Origin: an uncultured Saprospiraceae bacterium
Lineage (GTDB): Bacteria; Bacteroidota; Bacteroidia; Chitinophagales; Saprospiraceae
NCBI GenBank assembly: GCA_938016265.1
Contig: CALLWB010000036.1
Span: forward strand, 1 to 64,000
Length of the DNA stretch: 64,000 bases
Direction: 5' to 3'
The first letter of the stretch is position 1, and each line of letters begins with the position of its first letter. Shown one piece after another: positions 54,726 to 61,972 of this stretch. The notes below the pieces were generated by a model. The model was not told where the DNA came from. It worked only from the letters and a program-made list of their open reading frames with translations, and made no database searches. Position numbers and translations under genes: made by a program.

Positions 54726-56205
54726 TGAAGACGTAAGTTTGTTGGAGAATTTCGTTTAACTTGGTTTTAGAATCGGAGATGGCTTCTTTACTTCTGTATT
54801 TGGATTGGCTAGATTCGCTGATAATTGTTAAATGGTGTAATCCTTTTAGGAAGTTGATGTGGGCGGTTTTGAATAATTCTCCTATGCGTTTTGAGCGTTG
54901 TATTCGTCGAATAATGCTTTTACAAGGAAATTCGATCGCCTCAAATTGGCCCTGACTGTAGTAGTACTTTAGTTCTATAATTTCAAAAGTTAGTAAGAGG
55001 TATTCGTTGTTTTTTCGCTCGTAATTCTGGTAGATTTTACCGATGGAGTCGGAAGGATCAAACTTTGTTGAAAGTTCATTTTTGCCTAGATAATGCTTGT
55101 AAAATTTGAAGACTTGTGCATATTGATTTTTTCTTGTCGGGCTGTTAAAATTAATTGATTTATAAAATTGTGATTCTATTTTTCGGGGTTTGGAGGGATC
55201 TGAGGATTCAAAAGAAAGTAATAGATAGTTCTCGTAATGAGGTAAGGCAATCGTCTTTTTTATTAAGTCCTTGCCAATGTAGCACAGTCCACCTTCAAAA
55301 AATGCTTCATAGCATTGCAGACGTTTCGACCGCCAAAATTTTGGATCGTTTCCTAGCGCAGCAATACTACAGAAATTAGCAAGTCCTTGCAGTAATTGTG
55401 CATTGTCATAAGGAGAAATATGGTCTTTTATGGCTTCATAGAATTTATACGTTTTATCAAAATCCGCCTTCGATTTTGTGTTGCCCAAATTATAGTCAAG
55501 CGCATAAAATTGGACAATCTGAAGGTCTTTGTGTTTTTCCCGGAGCTCTTCCAAAAAAGGAATAATAGAATAGTCAAACTGGTAGTTGGTAAATTCTTCC
55601 CGCCTTTGCATCACGCGTAGATACCGATAGCGGTAATACAGATAAAACTGGTCAATCTGTCGGACCAGTTTTTCCAATGCTTTTCCTGCTTTGTCCTTGT
55701 TTCTGTTGAGACTAATATTGACCGACTGATAATACATTTGAGCGTGTAGCAACTTGTTAAATTGTAGGCTGTCCAAATCGTTTTTCGAAGAATGGATTCC
55801 TTTTTCCAGTTCCAGATTTTTCAATCGTTTAAGGCCTCTTTTTTCATAGGCTTTCAGTAAGGTGTGATGTTTGGCAAACGTGGTTTTTTCAAACTCCACC
55901 CTGCAGACAAACTGTTGTACCAATTTCAGTAAATCCGTTTCCAAATTCGCCATCCGCTGGTTGGCCGTTTTATTGAATTCCTGTTTGTCAGGGTACAGCA
56001 TTTTAAACCATTGCTCTCGAAGGTCGGAAGGACTGTTTGTCCGATTCTTTCTAGGATTAGGTAATCTGAATTCCTTTTTGATTAGTTGAAACAACTGAAT
56101 CACTTGCTTCGATACACTAAAGGAAGGGGTGTGCAAATGATGTTCGAAATCGAGTACTTCGCTAGGAGTAAATGTGATTATTATTTCCCTCAGTTTACTA
56201 TTCAT
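54688..56205 (-). CDS. Helical protein of unknown function (Bacteroidota paralogous family)
   Basis: The 505-residue protein is highly charged and almost wholly alpha-helical, without signal peptide or membrane helix. The N-terminal 110 residues (TPSEVLDFEHHLHTPSFS, LREQWFKMLYPDKQEFN, NLETDLLKLVQQF) match a pattern I know from uncharacterised proteins present in several copies in Saprospiraceae-type genomes. The rest looks like irregular helical repeats, possibly TPR-like. It is predicted to be cytoplasmic and is the only leftward gene in the 49-61 kb cargo cluster. Function unknown; a regulatory or scaffold role is only a guess. Confidence 0.7.
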   Translation of the reverse strand: MNSKLREIIITFTPSEVLDFEHHLHTPSFSVSKQVIQLFQLIKKEFRLPNPRKNRTNSPSDLREQWFKMLYPDKQEFNKTANQRMANLETDLLKLVQQFVCRVEFEKTTFAKHHTLLKAYEKRGLKRLKNLELEKGIHSSKNDLDSLQFNKLLHAQMYYQSVNISLNRNKDKAGKALEKLVRQIDQFYLYYRYRYLRVMQRREEFTNYQFDYSIIPFLEELREKHKDLQIVQFYALDYNLGNTKSKADFDKTYKFYEAIKDHISPYDNAQLLQGLANFCSIAALGNDPKFWRSKRLQCYEAFFEGGLCYIGKDLIKKTIALPHYENYLLLSFESSDPSKPRKIESQFYKSINFNSPTRKNQYAQVFKFYKHYLGKNELSTKFDPSDSIGKIYQNYERKNNEYLLLTFEIIELKYYYSQGQFEAIEFPCKSIIRRIQRSKRIGELFKTAHINFLKGLHHLTIISESSQSKYRSKEAISDSKTKLNEILQQTYVFNRDWLFVNGKTG

Positions 56206-56355
56206 AGTTGGCGTATATTTTTAATAAGTAAAAATATTTTTATTCTAGTAGAATGGATTTAAGTAATTGATTGACTTATGTTAATAGGTCGTTATTAATT
56301 AAATGTAAGGATATTTATTTATAAAAATGGACTGGACAAGTAGTTTTTTTCTTTA

Positions 56356-56363
56356 TAGATTTG
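56356..56363 (+). promoter_or_regulatory. Possible -7 box for the copy-4 gene
   Basis: TAGATTTG (TANNTTTG match) 13 bases before the chosen ATG. It would give a very short leader. No -33 element is clear. Confidence 0.3.
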
Positions 56364-56375
56364 AAGAAAAAAGAA

Positions 56376-58064
56376 ATGAAAAACTATTCGTTGTGCCTAC
56401 TTCTTGCTTTTAGTTTTTTTGCGACAGCCTTTTATTCTGCTTCGAATACGAATCCTGTTGCTGTTGATGATTTGTTTTATGTGGCCCCCGGAACGACCTT
56501 GTTTGGAGCTCTATTATCAAACGATTTTGACATGGATGGGGATCAACTTTCCGTAGATCCATTGTTAGTAGAACAACCTTCCAATGGAACTATCAGTATT
56601 TGTGAAAATGGGTCTTTCTATTATACACCCAACCCCGGATTTACAGGAACCGATTCCTTCGAGTATCAAATCACTGACGACGGCAGTCCTATGTTATCCG
56701 ATTCCGCAGTAGCAACAATTCACGTCGAAGTACCAACAATAATAAAATCGGCCACCCGATGCGATGAAGTAATCTTCACTGATTGCAAGGCCGTTTTTGA
56801 AGTACAACCTTGTCGATTTGAGCTAAACGATTTAAAAGTTACCCCCTTAGATTTAACGAATACCCAATCAACCAAGGCCCTGATTCTGCCTAATGATACC
56901 TGCGACTATTTGATGATTGTCCAATCGCCCATCCACGGAAATTTGTTTTTGGCTAGCCCGGCAGATGCAAATTTGCCAAATGCAGATAGCAGTTTTTTTT
57001 ACCAACAATTCACCTTTGGACCAATAGAAGATACCTTGGTTTATTTGAAGTGTGGATGGATAAACAACGTCCTGATTTGCGATTCCATCACAGTCATTTT
57101 GCACTTGAATAGCGACTGCGAATTCAATGAAGAAGACTATTATGGTTGTTTGCCAAATGGAGCGTCCTTCAGCTTTTTTCCCCTTGACAATGATATTGGA
57201 GTGATCAATGATTCTTTCCCAAATCCTCCGTACACCATCATCGCGCACCAGTTGGAAGCGGTGTTTTATGGCGGAGCAAATGGTATGATAACAATGTTTG
57301 ATCCGATAACTGGGGAAGTAGTGTTTACTCCAAATCCGATGACGATAGGACAGGATACGATTTGTGTGTATTCAAGTCTTGTCGTTTCTGATGGAACGAA
57401 TGTCGTTACCTATTTTCAAAAACAAAACAACTACCTCACCTTCCAAGATTGTTTTCCTGTGACGGGAAGAATTTTTCTAGAAGGGAATTATATTCCTGGT
57501 GTCGGAATGCTGGCCCCGGATTTAAGAAATCAAAACCTTATTCCGCTGAATTCTCCTTATGAAACCGGAGAAACGACGACCCCTCAGTATTTGCATATGA
57601 ATAACATTGTCGACTGGATATTGATCGAGTACAGACACCCTGATGATGCTAGTCAGGTACTCGCTCAGCAGTCTGCACTGCTTAGTGAAAATGGAAATTT
57701 TGAGGTACTGCCTAATTTTTTTGGGGCGGCAACAATTGCCATCAAACATAGAAATCATCTGGGTATTTTGACAAATTCGAATTATAGCATCGGAGACAAT
57801 ATCATCTTTCTTGATTTTGTTTTTTCTCCTGGGCTGTCCCACGGAGTTGACCCTATGCAATCCCTGGATATCAATACTTTCGGATTGTTCGCAGGAGATT
57901 CGGATCAGGATGCACTAATTGGTGGTGCAGATCGGTCGAGTGCCTGGAATGATAGAAATACAACTGGATATTTAAATACTGACTACAACCTTGATGGACA
58001 GGTAGATGCCCAGGACCGGGGCATTGCTTGGAACAACAGGAATAAGTATTCATATATCCCGTAA
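56376..58064 (+). CDS. Secreted cadherin/Ig-like protein with C-terminal module (copy 4)
   Basis: The 562-residue protein has a signal peptide (about 1-22), an Ig/cadherin-like tandem-repeat domain (about 23-120; NPVAVDDLFYVAPGTTLFGA, then LLSNDFDMDGDQLSV and YTPNPGFTGTDSFEYQITDDG), a Cys-containing middle with two more beta domains, and the C-terminal module (about 361-562). The module here reads FLEGNYIPG, VDWILIEYR, IKHRNHLGIL, FAGDSDQDALIGGADRSSAWNDRN and DYNLDGQVDAQDRGIAWNNRN, with both calcium-like repeats plain. The ATG at 56376 is preferred to an in-frame TTG at 56361. It probably forms a unit with the next gene. Confidence 0.82.
   Translation: MKNYSLCLLLAFSFFATAFYSASNTNPVAVDDLFYVAPGTTLFGALLSNDFDMDGDQLSVDPLLVEQPSNGTISICENGSFYYTPNPGFTGTDSFEYQITDDGSPMLSDSAVATIHVEVPTIIKSATRCDEVIFTDCKAVFEVQPCRFELNDLKVTPLDLTNTQSTKALILPNDTCDYLMIVQSPIHGNLFLASPADANLPNADSSFFYQQFTFGPIEDTLVYLKCGWINNVLICDSITVILHLNSDCEFNEEDYYGCLPNGASFSFFPLDNDIGVINDSFPNPPYTIIAHQLEAVFYGGANGMITMFDPITGEVVFTPNPMTIGQDTICVYSSLVVSDGTNVVTYFQKQNNYLTFQDCFPVTGRIFLEGNYIPGVGMLAPDLRNQNLIPLNSPYETGETTTPQYLHMNNIVDWILIEYRHPDDASQVLAQQSALLSENGNFEVLPNFFGAATIAIKHRNHLGILTNSNYSIGDNIIFLDFVFSPGLSHGVDPMQSLDINTFGLFAGDSDQDALIGGADRSSAWNDRNTTGYLNTDYNLDGQVDAQDRGIAWNNRNKYSYIP
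57456..58061 (+). other. C-terminal HRNH/dockerin-like module, copy 4
   Basis: Encodes about 202 residues, with two clear repeats of the form DxDxDxxxxxxDRxxxWNxRN. Confidence 0.7.
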
Positions 58065-58071
58065 CGTTTTT

Positions 58072-58212
58072 ATGAAATCTAAGAGATTCAGGCCTGATCA
58101 ACCTGAATCGCGCAATCCATATTTACTCAGTTCCTGCATAAGGCGGGGTGACCTTCCATTGCATAAACTCAAGGAAATCGCCGAATCCTATAAAATTGAG
58201 GCGTTATTTTAA
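58072..58212 (+). CDS. Possible small protein (46 codons)
   Basis: A short frame, MKSKRFRPDQPESRNPYLLS onward, lies between two secreted-protein genes and ends 11 bases before the next ATG. It is basic, with an amphipathic C-terminal helix (LPLHKLKEIAESYKIEALF). Composition is protein-like, but there is no clear ribosome-binding site and I do not recognise it. It could be a real small gene or chance. Confidence 0.25.
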   Translation: MKSKRFRPDQPESRNPYLLSSCIRRGDLPLHKLKEIAESYKIEALF

Positions 58213-58223
58213 ATCTGTTAATT

Positions 58224-60905
58224 ATGAAAATTTTTAAATCATTTTTACTAGCAAGCTATATCCTGTTTTTTAGTAGTTCAGCACTAGCACAAAACTGCAA
58301 TTATGAATTTCAAATTTTCGGTGATCAGTTCGCTCAACAAGAGACGAGCGCTCAAATCATTGATGAATTTGAGAATGTTTTATTGATGATTAATCCAGGA
58401 GAAATCCAAAACAATCAGTTAAATGTCTTTCCCTTTCAAGGAAATTCGCAGTCTAATTTTATGGAAATTCTGATGTTTGATGCTGCGGGGAATGGGCTTG
58501 CCTGCATGGGAATAAACGGGTACTATATGTTAGCTGAACAAGGAGGAAATGTCCTGTTGCCCCCACAACATTTTGGAGTCAACAATTGCAACAATTCCTT
58601 CCAGGAAATCCAAATGGTTCCAACCAACTGTGGAGCACAAGTCTGCGATCTACAAGCAGAAATAGTAGATATTATACCTGATGATAATGGTACGCCCAAC
58701 AACCCAAATGACGATGTTTGGTTTGTCGAAATCTTTGCCCAAAATGGCCCGTCAACAACCGGTGCAAGTTTGGATGGGCCACCGTTTTTTGTTCAATATG
58801 GAGCGCCCTCCATAGTCGGCCCATTTTCAGACACCCTTTCAGAAGCTCACCTTGTGTTGGTGGATATGGATAATCCCAATTGCGTGTTCCTGCTGGAAGT
58901 TTCGTTTTTGTGTGCAGATGTTGTAGAAGACAAATCCTGTAAACCTGTACCTCAACCAGCTTTCACATTAGACATTGACGACCAAAACAAAGGACTCAAA
59001 ATAACCACAGAAGCTACTTGCGATTGCAACTCCAAAAGTGTATGTGTAGTTACTTCATTTAAGTTGAAATTCACGAAAAACGGACAGGTGGTTTATACCT
59101 ACTTCTCCAACGGCACACATTCCGGGTCAAATGATATCGCCAGCGCAATCAAAATCAGTAAACCGGCTGGAAAACTCAATAAAAACAGTGTCATCTCCTT
59201 CAGTATAGTACCCAAAAAGGACAAAGACGAATTCAAAAATCCTAAAAAAGGCCTTCGAATTCGCATCGAATGCGCCGGGGAATGCGATGCACAAAAGATA
59301 ACCACCACACCCATTTCGTCTACTTCTTTGAAAGTGAGTACCGAGCCTGAAATCTTAGGGACAGAAGTTTTTTGTCCTGGTGGAATCGGATTTCTTACAC
59401 TGGCAGAACAACCACTTCCAGGCGCATTGATCGAGTGGACAAACGAAGCAACGGGACAAGTCGTAGGGATGTCTCCAAATCTGTTTGTCGAACAACCGGG
59501 CATCTATTTTGTAGAAGTAGACGGAATTGCCTCTTGTCCAATAGAAGTCCAGATAGTGCCGCCTCCTTCGATGCCTATGGTCAGCAATCCTTCTGCTTGT
59601 GTCTTCGAAGAAATTCCTCCAATGGCTTTCGTGTCAGATCCTTTAAATTCCTTTAATTTATACACGTTGGATACGGCATTTATTGCTAATTTCCCAGATC
59701 AAATCGATTTGAATTTAGTGGCAGATCAACTTCCTATTGGGCAACCTGGGGTGTACGAATTTTTGGTGGCTGAGCAGAATGAATTTGGATGTGAAAGTGA
59801 TCTTTCCCTAGTCAGTCTTACCGTAACAGACGCAGAAACTTGCCAGAATTGCGACTTAGAAGTGGACGTGAAATCTGTTGGTTATTCTCTTTCTGCGAAT
59901 GGGGATTTTGTCGTAGAGACGGAGATAGAACTGCTCACCAATGACAGTACCATCGTCCTGGCTGATTTGTATGTCAATGAGGAGCTGACGGCCAGCAAAT
60001 CCATCACGCGAATTTCCATTATACCTTGCAATTCGGCATGTACCAGTGCTTGTAGCGCTACCGTCACCAAACCCAATGAACAGCCCAAAACCTATACCGG
60101 CGACTGCAAGATTATTGGGACTGCGTGCAATTGTAAAATCAAAGTCAAACTAGCGTTTGCAAACATCCATCTGACTCCTTGGGACGAAATAAAAGTAGCC
60201 GTCTCCACCCCACAAAACAGCCCGGAATGCAACAACGCGAACAATTCGCTAACGACAGTAGTTCATCAAACTTACTTATTCGCAAAGGTCAATCTCACAG
60301 GTGCGTTCGAGGCAGCTACCAATCTAATGATGGATCAGCTAAGAACGCAGCAGTTGATACCAATGATCGCTACTGATGGTAAGGTGATAGCGCCAGGAGT
60401 TCTGGACACTACTGGGCCAAATGCTATTGTAGATTGGGTGACGGTTGAACTTAGAGATGCCCTGGATCCTGCCAAATTGGTTTATTCTACCTCTGCTTTG
60501 CTGGAACGGGATGGCGATTTGGTTGATGTTGATGGATTACTTGGTGTTCCGATCCTTGCGCAGGGAACCTATTTTGTGGTGATCAGTCATCGCAATCACT
60601 TGCCGATTTCTACGGCAATCCCAGTAGATTTTAGGGAGGATCTTCCTGTGTTGGACTTTATTCTGGATCCTGGTTTGGCCTTCGGTATACAGCCCCAATT
60701 TGAATTGCTTCCGGGTATCTACGGCCTATATCCTGGCGATGCAAATGGAGATCAGGCAGTTGATGCAGGCGACAGAGGAGCAGTATGGAACAACCGCAAT
60801 CTGACTGGATATCGAACGGATGACTTAAATCTGGATGGCATCAATGACGCTGCGGACAGAGTATTCTGTTGGAATTTTAGAAACCATTTTTTCCAATTGC
60901 CTTAA
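58224..60905 (+). CDS. Large secreted protein with C-terminal module (copy 5)
   Basis: The 893-residue protein has a signal peptide (1-22, ending ALAQ). A series of beta-rich, Cys-containing domains follows: an N-terminal domain (about 23-130), a domain with LQAEIVDIIPDDNGTPNNPND, then two domains with CDCNSKSVCVVTSFKLKF and CNSACTSACSATV that resemble each other, and an Ig-like region (GTEVFCPGGIGFLTLAEQ). The C-terminal module (686-893) has VDWVTVELRDALDP, ISHRNHLPIS, GDANGDQAVDAGDRGAVWNNRN and DLNLDGINDAADRVFCWNFRN, the clearest duplicated dockerin-like pair in the window. No T9SS tail. Likely an extracellular adhesin-type protein; function unknown. Confidence 0.8.
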   Translation: MKIFKSFLLASYILFFSSSALAQNCNYEFQIFGDQFAQQETSAQIIDEFENVLLMINPGEIQNNQLNVFPFQGNSQSNFMEILMFDAAGNGLACMGINGYYMLAEQGGNVLLPPQHFGVNNCNNSFQEIQMVPTNCGAQVCDLQAEIVDIIPDDNGTPNNPNDDVWFVEIFAQNGPSTTGASLDGPPFFVQYGAPSIVGPFSDTLSEAHLVLVDMDNPNCVFLLEVSFLCADVVEDKSCKPVPQPAFTLDIDDQNKGLKITTEATCDCNSKSVCVVTSFKLKFTKNGQVVYTYFSNGTHSGSNDIASAIKISKPAGKLNKNSVISFSIVPKKDKDEFKNPKKGLRIRIECAGECDAQKITTTPISSTSLKVSTEPEILGTEVFCPGGIGFLTLAEQPLPGALIEWTNEATGQVVGMSPNLFVEQPGIYFVEVDGIASCPIEVQIVPPPSMPMVSNPSACVFEEIPPMAFVSDPLNSFNLYTLDTAFIANFPDQIDLNLVADQLPIGQPGVYEFLVAEQNEFGCESDLSLVSLTVTDAETCQNCDLEVDVKSVGYSLSANGDFVVETEIELLTNDSTIVLADLYVNEELTASKSITRISIIPCNSACTSACSATVTKPNEQPKTYTGDCKIIGTACNCKIKVKLAFANIHLTPWDEIKVAVSTPQNSPECNNANNSLTTVVHQTYLFAKVNLTGAFEAATNLMMDQLRTQQLIPMIATDGKVIAPGVLDTTGPNAIVDWVTVELRDALDPAKLVYSTSALLERDGDLVDVDGLLGVPILAQGTYFVVISHRNHLPISTAIPVDFREDLPVLDFILDPGLAFGIQPQFELLPGIYGLYPGDANGDQAVDAGDRGAVWNNRNLTGYRTDDLNLDGINDAADRVFCWNFRNHFFQLP
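60279..60902 (+). other. C-terminal HRNH/dockerin-like module, copy 5
   Basis: Encodes about 208 residues. The two WNxRN-ending calcium-like repeats are nearly the same as each other. Confidence 0.7.
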
Positions 60906-60969
60906 TACAATTTGGCGACTAATCCTTCTTTCATCTTCCTAGATTTTTTAACAATAAAATATTATAATT

Positions 60970-61830
60970 ATGAAAACTATAATGCTTTTAATCAGTGGCT
61001 TGTTCCTTGTTAGTTCGTTGGCAGCCCAACCATGCCCGATCATTACCATTCACAATGAAACGGTAGATGGAACGGACTATTATTTTGATGTTCTTATCGA
61101 GAATGCTGCCGATGCTGATACAGATTTGTTGCTAGGGATCAGTGATTTTGTGTTCGACTTTGATCCAGCGTTGTTTGATTCGCCTTGCATTTCTCAAATT
61201 ACGGGATTTTGCGGTTTGTTGCCTGCAAGCGCGACTGGAAATCATGTATTCACCACCCAACTATCTTTTGAATCTTCTTTAATAACGACAGTCCACAACT
61301 CGGAAATTCGATTGAATTTGAATGGGCTGCTGGTTACTGATATTGTGTCTTTGGAGAATCGGATAGCAAGGGTGGATGCTAGTGCATACAGACTTGGCAG
61401 ATTCAAAGTGACTGGATTTCAAGGAGAAACTATTGGGGATGTTGGCCTTCATTTGAAGAAGGCTCCTGACGCAGTGTCTTCTTTTTTTACTAAGATTACT
61501 ACGATTCAGAAGGGAGGTTATTTCTTGCATCAGTTTGTTCCCATTTGCGATACTCCTGAAAGCGAATTGGTTGGGATCGAAGAATTAGAGGAGGGGGCAG
61601 ATTCGCCTACAAACTGGGCCATTTTTCCAAATCCTACGACGGATAAAATAACAGTAATGATTGATGATTTTGATCCTAAAACGGTAGAGATATATTCTAT
61701 CAATGGTCGTCTAGTTTCAACGCTAGTTTCCAGCGATTCAAGAATAGAAATTAATACCAGCCAATGGAGCAGTGGAACTTATTTTGCAAAATACAAGGAC
61801 ACTGTAATTCGATTTTTAAAGGTGGAATAG
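60970..61830 (+). CDS. T9SS-sorted protein with cohesin-like domain
   Basis: The 286-residue protein has a signal peptide (1-19, ending LAAQ). One beta-rich domain (about 20-190) starts TIHNETVDGTDYYFDVLIEN and contains LGISDFVFDFDPALFDSP, a pattern like the first domain of the protein at 30751 and like cohesin-type sandwiches. A type A T9SS sorting domain follows (about 215-286, IFPNPTTDKITV). It lies directly after the module-bearing protein copy 5 (64-base gap) and could be its surface partner. It ends before a hairpin terminator. Domain assignment of the first part is tentative. Confidence 0.8.
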   Translation: MKTIMLLISGLFLVSSLAAQPCPIITIHNETVDGTDYYFDVLIENAADADTDLLLGISDFVFDFDPALFDSPCISQITGFCGLLPASATGNHVFTTQLSFESSLITTVHNSEIRLNLNGLLVTDIVSLENRIARVDASAYRLGRFKVTGFQGETIGDVGLHLKKAPDAVSSFFTKITTIQKGGYFLHQFVPICDTPESELVGIEELEEGADSPTNWAIFPNPTTDKITVMIDDFDPKTVEIYSINGRLVSTLVSSDSRIEINTSQWSSGTYFAKYKDTVIRFLKVE

Positions 61831-61839
61831 GGATTAATG

Positions 61840-61869
61840 AATGGCCGTCAGAGGCATCTGATGGCCATT
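61840..61869 (+). terminator. Terminator after the T9SS/cohesin-like gene
   Basis: A 12-base stem (aatggccgtcag / ctgatggccatt, one G-T pair) with a six-base loop, then TATTTT, ten bases after the stop codon. Confidence 0.75.
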
Positions 61870-61886
61870 TATTTTGGAAAATTAGC

Positions 61887-61970
61887 ATGGCGAATTTCAT
61901 AAAAAAGTTCCAAGCAGCGCTGTCGCCACTCGGAACTACCCCAAAAAAACAATTTGATGACTATTTATAA
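61887..61970 (+). CDS. Possible 27-codon small frame
   Basis: A short frame MANFIKKFQAALSPLGTTP onward (27 codons) lies between convergent genes, after the terminator. The sequence looks protein-like, but there is no promoter or family evidence. Recorded with low confidence. Confidence 0.18.
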   Translation: MANFIKKFQAALSPLGTTPKKQFDDYL

Positions 61971-61972
61971 AA

